Part shown: one piece after another, positions 17,052-26,155 of the stretch
Position numbering within the stretch: the first letter of the stretch is position 1
How the letters are laid out: every line of letters starts with the position of its first letter
Notes under the pieces: model-generated
What the model was told of the DNA's origin: nothing
The model's input: only the letters and a program-made list of their open reading frames with translations
Database searches by the model: none
Position numbers and translations under genes: made by a program
NCBI RefSeq assembly: GCF_032401055.1
Contig: NZ_CP135529.1
Coordinates: forward strand, 2,974,501-3,038,500
From: Tardiphaga sp. 709
GTDB taxonomy: Bacteria; Pseudomonadota; Alphaproteobacteria; Rhizobiales; Xanthobacteraceae
Length of the DNA stretch: 64,000 nucleotides
Reading direction: 5' to 3'

Positions 17052-18326
17052 ATGCCCGGCCTGAGCAGACGAGCCATCCTGATGGGAGGCGCGGCATCGA
17101 TGATGCTGCGCTCCGATCCATTGGCTGCCCTGCCGCTTCCCGGCCCGTCCGACACATTCACCGACAGTGTCGGTGTCAATGTGCATATCAGCAGCGAGCC
17201 ATATGCGAGTCATTTCGACCGGTTTCACGATCTGCTCGCGGCATCAGGCATTCGCCATCTGCGCGACGAGTTGCGACCTAGCAACGATCTCGATCGCTGG
17301 CGCGCGCTGAACAAACGCTCGGGCGTCCTGTTCAATGTTGTGGTGTCGCCGGCGACCAACACCGTGCCGGAGATGATGACCTATCTCGCCGCATTGGGCA
17401 TCGAGCGCGTCTCGGCGATGGAGGGCCAGAACGAGGGCAACAGCGACTGGTTTCTGTCGCTGCCGCTGGCGAAGCCGGGCTGGAGCAATGTCGTCGTGAA
17501 CTATCAGCGCGAGGTGCACCATGCGCTGCGCGCGCGATATGCGGCGACGGAGTTGCCGCTGCTGTCGCCAAGCGTGATCAACTGGAAGCCCGCCGACGTC
17601 GCGCTGCTGCGCCCGGCCGCGCAATTCAGCGATGCCGTCGCCATCCATTCCTATGTGCAGCGTGCACAGGAGCCCGAGACATCCGACGATTACGCCGCAG
17701 TGTCGTGGTATCTGCACAATATGCGCGACGCGTTCAAACCCGGCGCGCCCGCACTGGCAACCGAATGCGGCTACTGCAACGTCGTGAAGCCCGGCACGTC
17801 CGGCGTGTCGGAGACGGCGGCGGCGCTCTATCTGCCGCGGCTGCTGCTCAACAACTTCCGCCTCGGCATTCTTCGGACATTCCTTTACGAATTCTTCGAT
17901 GGCGGCACCGATCCCAACGACGGAGAGCATCATTGGGGGCTTGTCCGCAATGACGGCTCGCCGAAGCCCGGCTATCATGCGATCCGGAATCTCCTGTCCG
18001 CATTGAAAGGCGCACGCCGCGCCAGCAATAGTCCGCCGCTCCGTGTGGCATCCACGGCACCGGACCTGCGGCATATCGCGTTTCAGGATGCGCAGGGACA
18101 ACCGCTGCTTGCGGTGTGGCGCGCGGTGCGCTGCTGGAATGTGGAGAAGGCCGAAGACATCCCGGTGCCCACGGAACCGATCGACATCGCCGTCGAGGGT
18201 CCTGCTGCTTCGCTCTTCTTCAACCGTCCGAATGACGATGCCGAGTGGCGCCGCGTCCCGGTGACCGACGGGCACGCGACGATCCCGCTCGACGGGCGCG
18301 TGGCAATCGTCCGGCGTTCCAGCTGA
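17052..18326 (+). CDS. Tat-exported glycoside hydrolase-like TIM-barrel protein
   Basis: A 424-residue protein with a twin-arginine-type signal (LSRRAILMGGAASMMLRSDP) and a beta/alpha-barrel resembling clan A glycosidases. Supporting features are VGVNVHISSEP at strand 1, SAMEGQNEGNSDW with an Asn-Glu pair fitting the acid/base of clan A enzymes, and ALATECGYCN, whose Glu would suit the nucleophile. A small beta-rich C-terminal domain follows (about 330-424). The ATG at 17052 is preferred because it starts the export signal. The substrate is unknown; the family could be GH39-like or a distant relative. The 288-base gap upstream holds no other gene that I can see. Confidence 0.7.
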   Translation: MPGLSRRAILMGGAASMMLRSDPLAALPLPGPSDTFTDSVGVNVHISSEPYASHFDRFHDLLAASGIRHLRDELRPSNDLDRWRALNKRSGVLFNVVVSPATNTVPEMMTYLAALGIERVSAMEGQNEGNSDWFLSLPLAKPGWSNVVVNYQREVHHALRARYAATELPLLSPSVINWKPADVALLRPAAQFSDAVAIHSYVQRAQEPETSDDYAAVSWYLHNMRDAFKPGAPALATECGYCNVVKPGTSGVSETAAALYLPRLLLNNFRLGILRTFLYEFFDGGTDPNDGEHHWGLVRNDGSPKPGYHAIRNLLSALKGARRASNSPPLRVASTAPDLRHIAFQDAQGQPLLAVWRAVRCWNVEKAEDIPVPTEPIDIAVEGPAASLFFNRPNDDAEWRRVPVTDGHATIPLDGRVAIVRRSS

Positions 18327-18406
18327 GCTGGTATGACCGGGTGTGGCTTGAACCGCCCCGCCGCGCTTTGTATCCTGCAACTGCGTACGAACTGACGGTG
18401 AGCAGC

Positions 18407-18448
18407 AAAGTCTTTCAGACAAGGTCTTTCAGACAAGGTCTTTCAGAC
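18407..18448 (+). repeat. Three tandem copies of a 14-base unit
   Basis: aaagtctttcagac (18407-18420) is followed by two exact copies of aaggtctttcagac (18421-18434 and 18435-18448). The array sits between the glycosidase-like gene and the hydrolase gene, about 70 bases before the latter's ATG. It could be slippage-prone or an operator array; there is no direct evidence for either. Confidence 0.9.
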
Positions 18449-18515
18449 TCTGCGGTCCGGCCAAGCATGCGACAGCTTCGCCTTCTGCTCCAAAATATAA
18501 CGGATTCTCCCCCAT

Positions 18516-19430
18516 ATGGACTATGCGCCTTCCGCTCCGGCCGTTGCGGCCGAGACGCACGCTTTTCAGGTTCTGCTCGAAGATGGCGCCACAGCCAGCA
18601 TCCGCGTTTATGGAAAAGGTCCACGGATCATCTGCAGCCATGGCAACGGTCTCGCCATCGATGCTTTTCAAAGCTTCTGGCGCCTCTTCACGGATGACTA
18701 CGAGACCGTGGTGTTCGACTTCCGTCATCACGGCCGCAGCAGTCCGTATCGTCAGCCCATCCCGCATGTCTGGCCGCAGCTCATTCGCGACTATGAGGCG
18801 ATCATGCAAGGGATCACACGCGAACTCGGCGCGGCGCCGAGCCTCGGTGCGTTTCATTCGATGAGCGCGCTGACGACCCTGCTGCATGCCGCCGAATATG
18901 AGACGCCGTGGATCGGCATCGTCGGCTTCGAGCCACCTGCAACACCGCCAGCGAGCTATCCGGAGTTCCAGAGCTTCCGCACGGAAAATGACAGGCTCGC
19001 CGGACGCGCCGCGCAGCGTCGCACCACCTTTCCGAACGTGCAGGAGCTGTTCGAGTCCTATCGCCGCAGCTCAGCATTTGCCGGCGTCGACGATGCCGGA
19101 CTGCAAGCACTCGCCTCGTCCACGCTGCGCTGGAACGACGACAGGCATCTCCATGAACTCGCCTGCGCCAGGGAATTCGAGGCCAGCATCTTCACCATGC
19201 AGGATCTCCCGGACGCCTGGGAGCGGATGTGCAGTGTCAGGCTGCCGGTCCAGCTCGTCGCCGGTGAACCGAAGACGAGAACCAGCCCGTTCGTCGACAT
19301 GGAGCGTGCCTTCGCGCGCGATGGCGGCTTCGCCTTCACCACCGTGCCTGACGCCTCGCATTTCATGCAGATGGAAAAGCCGGCCGAATGCGCCGCAATC
19401 GTCCGCGCCTTCCACGCGGGCCTGACCTGA
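18516..19430 (+). CDS. Alpha/beta hydrolase
   Basis: A 304-residue alpha/beta-hydrolase fold protein. The oxyanion strand is IICSHGNGLAID, the next segment is VVFDFRHHGRSSP, and the nucleophile elbow is GAFHSMSA with Ser in H-S-M-S. That elbow departs from the usual G-x-S-x-G, with His and Met around the serine. The catalytic His is probably in DASHFMQMEKP near the C-terminus. There is no signal peptide, so it is cytoplasmic. The ATG has no clear Shine-Dalgarno (tctcccccatatgg). It is followed 98 bases later by a flavin-dependent oxidoreductase on the same strand. The substrate cannot be inferred. Confidence 0.85.
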   Translation: MDYAPSAPAVAAETHAFQVLLEDGATASIRVYGKGPRIICSHGNGLAIDAFQSFWRLFTDDYETVVFDFRHHGRSSPYRQPIPHVWPQLIRDYEAIMQGITRELGAAPSLGAFHSMSALTTLLHAAEYETPWIGIVGFEPPATPPASYPEFQSFRTENDRLAGRAAQRRTTFPNVQELFESYRRSSAFAGVDDAGLQALASSTLRWNDDRHLHELACAREFEASIFTMQDLPDAWERMCSVRLPVQLVAGEPKTRTSPFVDMERAFARDGGFAFTTVPDASHFMQMEKPAECAAIVRAFHAGLT

Positions 19431-19528
19431 CCGTTCGGGAGTAACGCCGAGCTGCCATGCCCGCCGCGCAACCGGCTGGCAATCGGCCCCAGCCATGCCC
19501 ACATGGCAAGGGCAATGGGAGCCCCAGC

Positions 19529-20542
19529 ATGACCGCACTTTCGATCCTCGACCTCGTCCGCGTTACCCAGGACACCGATGCGCGCGGCGCGCTCGACAAT
19601 TCCAGGGATCTCGCCGGTCATGCAGAGCGCTGGGGCTATCAGCGCTTCTGGGTCGCCGAACATCACAACATGATCGGCATCGCCAGCGCCGCGACCTCAG
19701 TGGTGATCGGCCATATCGCAGCGGGGACCAAAACCATTCGCGTCGGTGCCGGCGGCATCATGCTCCCGAACCATGCCCCCATCGTCATCGCCGAACAGTT
19801 CGGCACGCTGGCGCGGCTGTTTCCCGGCCGCATCGATCTCGGCCTCGGCCGCGCACCCGGCACCGACCAGATGACCATGCGGGCGCTGCGCCGCTCACTG
19901 CAGAATTCCGACAATTTCCCGCAGGACATCCAGGAGCTGCAGGCCTATTTCGCACCGGCCGGCCCAAACCAGCGCCTGCAGGCGGTGCCTGCCGCAGGCA
20001 CCGACGTGCCGCTATGGATTCTCGGCTCCTCGACCTATGGTGCGCAGCTCGCCGCGGCGCTCGGCCTGCCCTACGCCTTCGCCTCGCATTTCGCGCCCGA
20101 CCAGTTGCTGCAGGCCCTGCAGATCTATCACCAGCACTTCGAAGCCTCCGAACAGTCGACGAAGCCGCATGCGATGGTCGGCGTCAATATCATCGCCGCC
20201 GACACCGATGCGGAAGCGAAGCGGTTGTGGACCACGCAGCAGATGTCGTTCACCAACATGTTCCGCGGCACCCGCGGGCTGAGCGCGCCGCCGATCGACG
20301 ATATCGAGACCTACTGGGCGCCGGCCGAGAAGATGCAGGCCATGGGCATGCTGCGGCGATCGATCATCGGCTCCAAGGAAACCGTGCGCGCCGGCATCGC
20401 TGCGCTGGTCGAGGAGACCGGCGCGGATGAGCTGATGATCGTCTCCGACGTCTACGACCACGCCACGCGGCTCAAGTCCTATGAGATGATTGCCGACGCC
20501 GCTGCGGGTCTCAACAAGACACCCGCTGAAACGGCCTGCTGA
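19529..20542 (+). CDS. LLM-class flavin-dependent oxidoreductase (MsnO8-like)
   Basis: A 337-residue bacterial-luciferase-like monooxygenase of the single-component YhbW/MsnO8 group. The ATG at 19529 is chosen because it follows gggag and begins the conserved [14 protein letters not shown]; the frame is open further upstream. Diagnostic segments are [54 protein letters not shown] and [20 protein letters not shown]. The flavin is expected to be FMN or FMNH2 supplied by a separate reductase. It is convergent with oprB with only six bases between the stops. The natural substrate is unknown. Confidence 0.9.
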   Translation: MTALSILDLVRVTQDTDARGALDNSRDLAGHAERWGYQRFWVAEHHNMIGIASAATSVVIGHIAAGTKTIRVGAGGIMLPNHAPIVIAEQFGTLARLFPGRIDLGLGRAPGTDQMTMRALRRSLQNSDNFPQDIQELQAYFAPAGPNQRLQAVPAAGTDVPLWILGSSTYGAQLAAALGLPYAFASHFAPDQLLQALQIYHQHFEASEQSTKPHAMVGVNIIAADTDAEAKRLWTTQQMSFTNMFRGTRGLSAPPIDDIETYWAPAEKMQAMGMLRRSIIGSKETVRAGIAALVEETGADELMIVSDVYDHATRLKSYEMIADAAAGLNKTPAETAC

Positions 20543-20548
20543 GACGCT

Positions 20549-21910
20549 TCAGAAATTGATGGTGGTGCGGACGCCGAATACCGCGGCGTCCTTGATGCGC
20601 TTTGTCTGCGTGGCATCGTTGGGATCGACGGCGCCGCCAGCCGGATGCATCACATATTGAAACACCGGCTGCACCGCCACGCCCGGCGCGACCGCAGCGA
20701 GATAGGTCATTTCCAGCACGGCTTCGAAATCGCGAATGGGCGTCGCGATGCCGGTGAAACGCTGTACGTCACGGTCGAGCCCGCGGGCACCGTCAGAAAC
20801 GCGCGCATAGGTCATGGCGATGCCGAACTTGTCGTCGGGCCGCTCGGCCGAGAAGCCTGATATCTGGATACCGCCATCGAGATAGAAGCTGATCAGGTTG
20901 CGATCCGACGGGCTGATCGACGTGCGCGCAAAGAAGCCGATGCCCTTGTCAGGCCCGAGTGCGCTGAAGGCGAGCCGCTGTTCGTAAACGGCGAAAACGC
21001 CGCTATTGCCGCGCCGCATCAGCGGTTCACCGGTGCCGGCTGGATCGGCCTGCGACAGGCCCTGCGCGGTCCAGCGCTCGTCATCGAATTCGGCAAGATG
21101 CACCCAGCCGCCTCCGGTGATCGATCCGGGCAGCTCAGACGGCCCGAGCTTGTAGCTGTATTTCAGCTGCCCGATGATCCACGGCGGATCGTTGACACGA
21201 AATGCGAGACCATGCGCGTTGGCAATTTGCGGATCATTCGGGCCGGGCGCGGCCGCACTGCCATTGAACACCGCCAGATAGGCCGTAAACGCATCCGACA
21301 GACTAGCCTTGAATCGAACGCCCGGCACGGCGAGCGGCGGCGACGGTCCGCCCGCCGGCAGGATCACGCCGGTGATGCCGGGCCAGCCCAGCGCCGAATT
21401 GACGAAGATATCGTCATACTTGCTGTCGATGAATTCGATATCGGAGGGTTGCTGACCGACCTTCACCAGCAGTTTGCCGCCGAACAGCGACTGTTCGATC
21501 CAGAATTCATAAAGCCGCGTCGCCGGCAGCGCCTCGATGCCGCTGACCAGCATCAGATTGCCGATATAGTCGCGCGACAGGCCAGGTCCGTGGATCTGAT
21601 AGACATTGGCGTGAAAGGTCGCGCCGCTCCAGCCGACCGCCTTGTCGAGATCGACATCGACGCCGAAATCGAAACGCCCCTCATAGACCGCACCACGCCG
21701 GATGCCGCCGGAGGCATTACCGAGCGCCTCGCCGATATAGGTGGCTGACAGTGCAACGCCCCATTCGGCGAGCCGGTCATTGATCGGCTTCAGGCCGTTA
21801 TCGCGCCAATCGCCGGCATACGCAGATGACAGCGAGAGCGTCCCAAACGCGACAAGGCCGACGAGCACCATCATCGCACGGGCCATCCAGCACGGAAACA
21901 CACCAACCAT
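20549..21910 (-). CDS. OprB-family carbohydrate porin
   Basis: A 453-residue outer-membrane beta-barrel with a signal peptide (SLSSAYA). OprB-family features include DRLAEWGVALSATYIGEALG at the start, GRFDFGVDVDLDKAVGWSGA and FHANVYQIHG, then LYEFWIEQSLFGGKLLVKVG and IDSKYDDIFVNSALGWPG. It ends in Phe (RTTINF), typical of outer-membrane proteins. OprB proteins allow diffusion of sugars and other small solutes. The start ATG follows aggtagctatc and lies five bases after the CorA-family gene, so the two are probably one transcript. Confidence 0.9.
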   Translation of the reverse strand: MVGVFPCWMARAMMVLVGLVAFGTLSLSSAYAGDWRDNGLKPINDRLAEWGVALSATYIGEALGNASGGIRRGAVYEGRFDFGVDVDLDKAVGWSGATFHANVYQIHGPGLSRDYIGNLMLVSGIEALPATRLYEFWIEQSLFGGKLLVKVGQQPSDIEFIDSKYDDIFVNSALGWPGITGVILPAGGPSPPLAVPGVRFKASLSDAFTAYLAVFNGSAAAPGPNDPQIANAHGLAFRVNDPPWIIGQLKYSYKLGPSELPGSITGGGWVHLAEFDDERWTAQGLSQADPAGTGEPLMRRGNSGVFAVYEQRLAFSALGPDKGIGFFARTSISPSDRNLISFYLDGGIQISGFSAERPDDKFGIAMTYARVSDGARGLDRDVQRFTGIATPIRDFEAVLEMTYLAAVAPGVAVQPVFQYVMHPAGGAVDPNDATQTKRIKDAAVFGVRTTINF

Positions 21911-21915
21911 GATAG

Positions 21916-22947
21916 CTACCTGATGATCTTGAGGCGCTTCATCACGGCATAGGCCGATGCTGACGAAATCAATATCAGCGCGCCCGCCCAGAAAAATCCG
22001 GTTTCAACATCGGTCAGCGGCAGGCCCTTGGTGTTCATTCCGAAGATGCCGGTGACCAGCGTCGGCGGCAGCAGCAGTGCGGTGAGTACCGAGAGCACAC
22101 GCAGGCTTTCATTGCCGCGCTCCTCGATCTGCAGATGCAGCTCTTCCTGCAGCAACCGGCTGCGCTCGCGCATCTCGACCACATTATGATCCAGCCCGTC
22201 GAGCCGCTGCGCCAGCTTGCCGGCGCGCAATTGCAGCGCAGGCTTCAGCTCGCGCTGACCTTTGGCCTCAAGCCGCTGGAATACGATGCGCAGCCCGGAA
22301 AGCTGCCGATGCAGCCGCACGCAGGTCCGGCGCAGACGACCGAGTTTCTGCAGCATGTCCCGCGAATCGCCGGAGACCACCTGTTCCTCGATCTCGTCGA
22401 GCGACAGCGCCAAACTGTCGGCGACCCCATCCATGGTGTCGGCGACATTCTCCACGATCGTCTCAAGCAGCGAGGCCATGCTGTCGATACGCTGGCCCTG
22501 CTCAAGCGAACGACGCGTGGCATCAACGGCACACAGCGCATGATGACGGCCGCTGATCAACAGGCGTTCGGTCATCACGAAGCGCAGATAGCCGGTGTCT
22601 TCGGTTGCCTCGTCGATATCGCGCAACAGGTCCGAGATCACGCCATAGATGCTGTCGTCGGTGGCATGGAGCTGCTGATAGGTGTCCTTGGACAGCAGCA
22701 AGGCACGGGCCTGCTCCGGCGCGTGCAGGGAGATCTGCGCCAGCCATTGCAGCGCGCGCGCGTCAGTCAGGTTGAAATGCAGCCAGAGCAATCCGCCATG
22801 GGCAATGTCGATACCCGCATCGACCGGCAATGGCTCGGGCTTGCCGTCGGAATGGATGCGGAAGGCCCAGACCAGACCCGGAATCCGATCGGCCGAGCCA
22901 AGTGTGGACGACACCGCCGCAGTTGTGACCGGCACTTCAAGCTGCAT
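21916..22947 (-). CDS. CorA/ZntB-family cation transporter
   Basis: A 343-residue protein of the CorA metal-ion transporter superfamily. The N-terminal cytoplasmic domain is followed by a long helical stalk (LSLDEIEEQVVSGDSRDMLQ and QRLDGLDHNVVEMRERS) and two C-terminal membrane helices. The first helix ends in the family motif GMN, in TGIFGMNTKGLPL. The ATG at 22945-22947 starts the conserved region; the longer open frame upstream is Arg/Cys-rich and unlikely. The sequence around GMN resembles ZntB-like members, so Zn2+ or Mg2+ is possible. It is transcribed immediately before oprB. Confidence 0.88.
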   Translation of the reverse strand: MQLEVPVTTAAVSSTLGSADRIPGLVWAFRIHSDGKPEPLPVDAGIDIAHGGLLWLHFNLTDARALQWLAQISLHAPEQARALLLSKDTYQQLHATDDSIYGVISDLLRDIDEATEDTGYLRFVMTERLLISGRHHALCAVDATRRSLEQGQRIDSMASLLETIVENVADTMDGVADSLALSLDEIEEQVVSGDSRDMLQKLGRLRRTCVRLHRQLSGLRIVFQRLEAKGQRELKPALQLRAGKLAQRLDGLDHNVVEMRERSRLLQEELHLQIEERGNESLRVLSVLTALLLPPTLVTGIFGMNTKGLPLTDVETGFFWAGALILISSASAYAVMKRLKIIR

Positions 22948-23086
22948 CGGACACCCACCGTTTTTCACGCCACGCCATACGCATGCGCCACCAAAAAAAT
23001 AGAATATCTGCCTGCGGCTCTCCGACTGTGTCAGTCCGCCGCAGGCACTTAATGACACCCTTGTTACAGGGATATGTCAGCCACCG

Positions 23087-23860
23087 TTATTCGGCGGCTT
23101 CGGCGAGCGCGTCGCTCTGCTTGTTGTAGTCATGGACGACACGACCATAGGGCAGTGTCAGATCGGCCAGGAAATGATGCGCACCGATCACACGGCGCAC
23201 CGGAAAGTCGGCGACCGGCGCATTCACGTGCGGGACCAGATGCAGGCGTCCCGGGCCGAACCATGAGCCCTTCACAGTGATATCAGTCAGGTTGATCGCT
23301 ACCAGCTGACAGACTTCCGCGCTGCCATCGACGCCGGGGATCAGCTTCAGATTGATTTGGGTCTTGGAGAGCGTGGCGTGCGTCGCTTCGCCATTGCCGG
23401 CCATGGCGCCGTGCTTGTAGGCCATCGTGCCCATGGCAACCTGCTGCCCGGCATATTCCAGCGTGCCGGTCAGCGTGTCCTTGACCACTTCAAGCTTCGG
23501 ATGCGCGTATTTCTTCGGAAAGCCCCAGATCTCGCGGCCGGCGGCGATCGGCGGATCATCGTCCAGATACATCTGCGAGACGAAATTGACGTCCTCACCC
23601 TTGAAACGCGCGGGGATCACGAGGCCCGTTTCCGTATAGCTGCCGAAGCCGGATGAGTCCGGCATCTTGATCCACTCATAATGCACGATGGGCTGTTCGA
23701 TCGGCTCCAGTGGCTCGGGCAAACCCATCCGGATCAGGTCCGGATCGGTCTCATAGGTGATGACGAGGAATTCGCGATTGATGAAGCGATAGGGACCGGC
23801 GGGATAGCTCGGGCCGGCCATCGGCATCGACGGCAAACGGAGGATGTCTTCCTGGCGCAT
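23087..23860 (-). CDS. adc: Acetoacetate decarboxylase
   Basis: A 257-residue enzyme that decarboxylates acetoacetate to acetone and CO2. The active-site lysine pair is at 116-117 in GREIWGFPKKYAHPKL, matching the Schiff-base Lys and its activating neighbour in known Adc. Other conserved stretches are NREFLVITYETDPDLIRMG and HYEWIKMPDSSGFGSYTE. The ribosome-binding site is aaggag. It lies 36 bases downstream of the 3-hydroxybutyrate dehydrogenase gene on the same strand, so the two likely act together in ketone-body or polyhydroxybutyrate breakdown, with Adc removing excess acetoacetate. Confidence 0.93.
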   Translation of the reverse strand: MRQEDILRLPSMPMAGPSYPAGPYRFINREFLVITYETDPDLIRMGLPEPLEPIEQPIVHYEWIKMPDSSGFGSYTETGLVIPARFKGEDVNFVSQMYLDDDPPIAAGREIWGFPKKYAHPKLEVVKDTLTGTLEYAGQQVAMGTMAYKHGAMAGNGEATHATLSKTQINLKLIPGVDGSAEVCQLVAINLTDITVKGSWFGPGRLHLVPHVNAPVADFPVRRVIGAHHFLADLTLPYGRVVHDYNKQSDALAEAAE

Positions 23861-23896
23861 CGGAAACTCCTTGGGTGTGAAATCGCTGGATTGAAC

Positions 23897-24679
23897 TCAG
23901 TGCGCTATCCACCCGCCATCGACCGGCAGCGTGATGCCGGTGATCGAACGGGCGTGGTCGGTGCAGAGGAAATTGACGACCGAAGACAGTTCTTCGACGG
24001 TCACGAAACGTTTGGTGGGCTGGGCGGCCAGCAGCACGTCGGAGATCACCTGCTGCTCGGTGATGCCGCGCGCCTTGGCCTGCTCCGGGATCTGCTTTTC
24101 GACCAGCGGCGTCATCACATAACCCGGGCATACCGCATTCACGGTGATGCCGTGTTCGGCGACTTCCAGCGCCGCCGTCTTGGTCAGACCGGCAATGCCA
24201 TGCTTGGCCGCGACATAGGCCGACTTGAACGGCGAGGCAACCAGCGCATGGGCTGAGGCGATGTTGACAATGCGGCCCCAGGACTTCGCCTTCATGTGGG
24301 GGATGGCGAGACGTGTGGTGTGAAACGCACTCGACAGGTTGATCGCCACGATCGCATCCCATTTCTCGACCGGGAATTCCTCGAGCGGCGCGACATATTG
24401 AATACCGGCATTGTTGACCAGGATATCGACACCACCGAATTCCTGCTCGGCCTGCGTCATCATCGCCGCAATGTCGTTGCCGTCGGCCATGTTGGCGCCG
24501 CTATAGAGCACCCGAACCTGATGGCTATCAGCGATCTCGCTGCGGATCGCCTCGATCTCATTGGCATCGCCGAAGCCGTTGAGCACGATATTGACGCCAC
24601 TGGCCGCGAGGCCGCGCGCGATACCAAGGCCGATGCCGCTGGTGGAGCCGGTGATGATGGCGGACTTTCCAGACAACAT
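23897..24679 (-). CDS. bdhA: 3-hydroxybutyrate dehydrogenase
   Basis: A 260-residue short-chain dehydrogenase interconverting 3-hydroxybutyrate and acetoacetate with NAD. The Rossmann motif GSTSGIGLG is at 11-19, NNAG at 89-92, and the catalytic Ser142, Tyr155 and Lys159 are in place (VNIASAHALVASPFKSAYVA). AVCPGYVMTPLVEKQIPEQA and the C-terminal ITGITLPVDGGWIAH are typical of D-3-hydroxybutyrate dehydrogenases. It is the first gene of a two-gene unit with acetoacetate decarboxylase and is divergent from a patatin-like lipase. The 205-base gap between them is probably a shared control region. Confidence 0.94.
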   Translation of the reverse strand: MLSGKSAIITGSTSGIGLGIARGLAASGVNIVLNGFGDANEIEAIRSEIADSHQVRVLYSGANMADGNDIAAMMTQAEQEFGGVDILVNNAGIQYVAPLEEFPVEKWDAIVAINLSSAFHTTRLAIPHMKAKSWGRIVNIASAHALVASPFKSAYVAAKHGIAGLTKTAALEVAEHGITVNAVCPGYVMTPLVEKQIPEQAKARGITEQQVISDVLLAAQPTKRFVTVEELSSVVNFLCTDHARSITGITLPVDGGWIAH

Positions 24680-24884
24680 GCGCGCAGCCCTTCGTAAGCA
24701 AACGTTAATATCTGCTGCTTTGCTAGCGATCCTGTTTGACGGCGGTATGAGGAATTTCCTTCAGCCGCGTGACGCGTTTCATGGACTGATGCGCAGTCCT
24801 CGAATTTGCTATTTGTCACAACGCCGTCACTGCTCATCTGAATTCTGCCGCGAACATCATGTGATCGTTGAGGAGAAGACCCAG

Positions 24885-26045
24885 ATGGATGCGCGGACAC
24901 CCGATTCAGATACGACTGTCGAGACCGGCTGGCGCCCCGACCGCTGCGATCGTGTAGCACTGGTGCTGCAGGGCGGCGGCGCCCTCGGCGCCTATCAGGC
25001 CGGCGTGTATCAGGCGCTCCATGAGCAAGGCATGGAGCCGGACTGGGTGTGCGGCGTATCGATCGGCGCGATCAATTCGGCGATCATCGCCGGCAATCCG
25101 CCGGAAGATCGACTGGAGAAGCTGCAGATTTTTTGGGACCGCATCACCGCCCGCAAGGTCTGGCACTACACACCGGACGGCGACGTCTACCGCAAGGCCC
25201 GCAATCTCGCGAGCTCGTTCATGACCACGACCCTCGGCCAGCCCGGTTTCTTCAAACCGCACGAGGTCAATCCGTGGTTCAGTCCGGCCGGTGCGAAGAC
25301 GGCGACGAGCTATTACGACACCTCGCCGCTGCGCGACACGCTACTCGAACTGGTCGACTTCGACCTGATCAATTCGCGCAAAACCCATTTCGCCGTCGGC
25401 GCGGTCAATGTCATCACCGGCAACTTCCTGTATTTCGACAACAAGAAGGAAGTCATCGCGCCCGAACACGTGATGGCATCAGGCGCACTGCCGCCAGCTT
25501 TGCCGATGGTGAAGATCGGCACTGATCATTTCTGGGACGGCGGCATCGTCTCTAACACGCCGCTGCAGCACCTGCTCGACCAGGAAGACAGGATGAACTC
25601 GCTGGTCTTCCAGGTCGACCTGTTCAGCGCCCGCGGCGTGCTGCCGCGCGATATCCAGGAGGTTCTGGCCCGGCACAAGGACATCGTCTATTCGTCCCGC
25701 ACCCGCCACAACACCGACATCTACCGACGTATGAACAATCTGAAGTCGGAGCTCTACAAGGTGCTACAGCGCATTCCCGACGACCAGCTCAGCGACGAGG
25801 AGCGCGCGCGGCGCGACAGTCTTTCGGATCTGCCGGAGATCACCATCCTGCAGATGATCTATCAGCAGAAAGCCTATGAAGGCGATTCCAAGGACCACGA
25901 GTTCTCGGCGACCTCGATGCGCGAGCACTGGCAGAGCGGCCTCGACGATACCCGCCGCACCCTGAAGCGCCGCGACTGGCTGGCGCTGCCGGAGCAAGGC
26001 AAGGGCATCGTGGTGCATGACGTGCATCGCGAGAGCAGTTCCTGA
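24885..26045 (+). CDS. Patatin-like phospholipase with DUF3734 C-terminus
   Basis: A 386-residue serine hydrolase of the patatin family. The oxyanion-hole glycines are GGGALG at 30-35, the nucleophile is Ser59 in GVSIG, and the dyad aspartate is Asp218 in the D-G-G motif (FWDGGIVSNTP). The C-terminal ~120 residues (from about SSRTRHNTDIYRRMNNLK) match the DUF3734 extension seen in alphaproteobacterial patatins. The ATG at 24885 follows gaggagaag and starts just before the conserved domain; earlier open sequence is rejected. Its position divergent to bdhA and adc suggests a role in lipid or polyhydroxybutyrate mobilisation (inference). A strong terminator follows. Confidence 0.92.
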   Translation: MDARTPDSDTTVETGWRPDRCDRVALVLQGGGALGAYQAGVYQALHEQGMEPDWVCGVSIGAINSAIIAGNPPEDRLEKLQIFWDRITARKVWHYTPDGDVYRKARNLASSFMTTTLGQPGFFKPHEVNPWFSPAGAKTATSYYDTSPLRDTLLELVDFDLINSRKTHFAVGAVNVITGNFLYFDNKKEVIAPEHVMASGALPPALPMVKIGTDHFWDGGIVSNTPLQHLLDQEDRMNSLVFQVDLFSARGVLPRDIQEVLARHKDIVYSSRTRHNTDIYRRMNNLKSELYKVLQRIPDDQLSDEERARRDSLSDLPEITILQMIYQQKAYEGDSKDHEFSATSMREHWQSGLDDTRRTLKRRDWLALPEQGKGIVVHDVHRESSS

Positions 26046-26070
26046 TCGACGATACGTCCCAATAAAAAAT

Positions 26071-26099
26071 GGCCCGCGCAGATGATGCGCGGGCCTTTT
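26071..26099 (+). terminator. Bidirectional rho-independent terminator
   Basis: Perfect 10-base stem ggcccgcgca (26071-26080) with tgcgcgggcc (26086-26095), loop gatga, followed by tttt. On the minus strand the same stem is followed by atttttta, so it can stop both the patatin gene and readthrough from the convergent phosphate transporter. Confidence 0.92.
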
Positions 26100-26118
26100 C
26101 TTTGGCGATTTGAAAGAA

Positions 26119-26148
26119 CGAGGCCGCCGCGTTTCCGCAGCGGCCTCG
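26119..26148 (-). terminator. Terminator-like hairpin after the PiT gene
   Basis: cgaggccgc (26119-26127) pairs with gcggcctcg (26140-26148). Read on the minus strand it starts eight bases after the phosphate transporter stop and is followed by ttctttc. Confidence 0.6.
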
Positions 26149-26155
26149 TCTGTTC

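Noticed and set aside
18407-18448. Short CRISPR-like array
   Set aside because: The 14-base units are directly adjacent with no spacers and no cas genes nearby.
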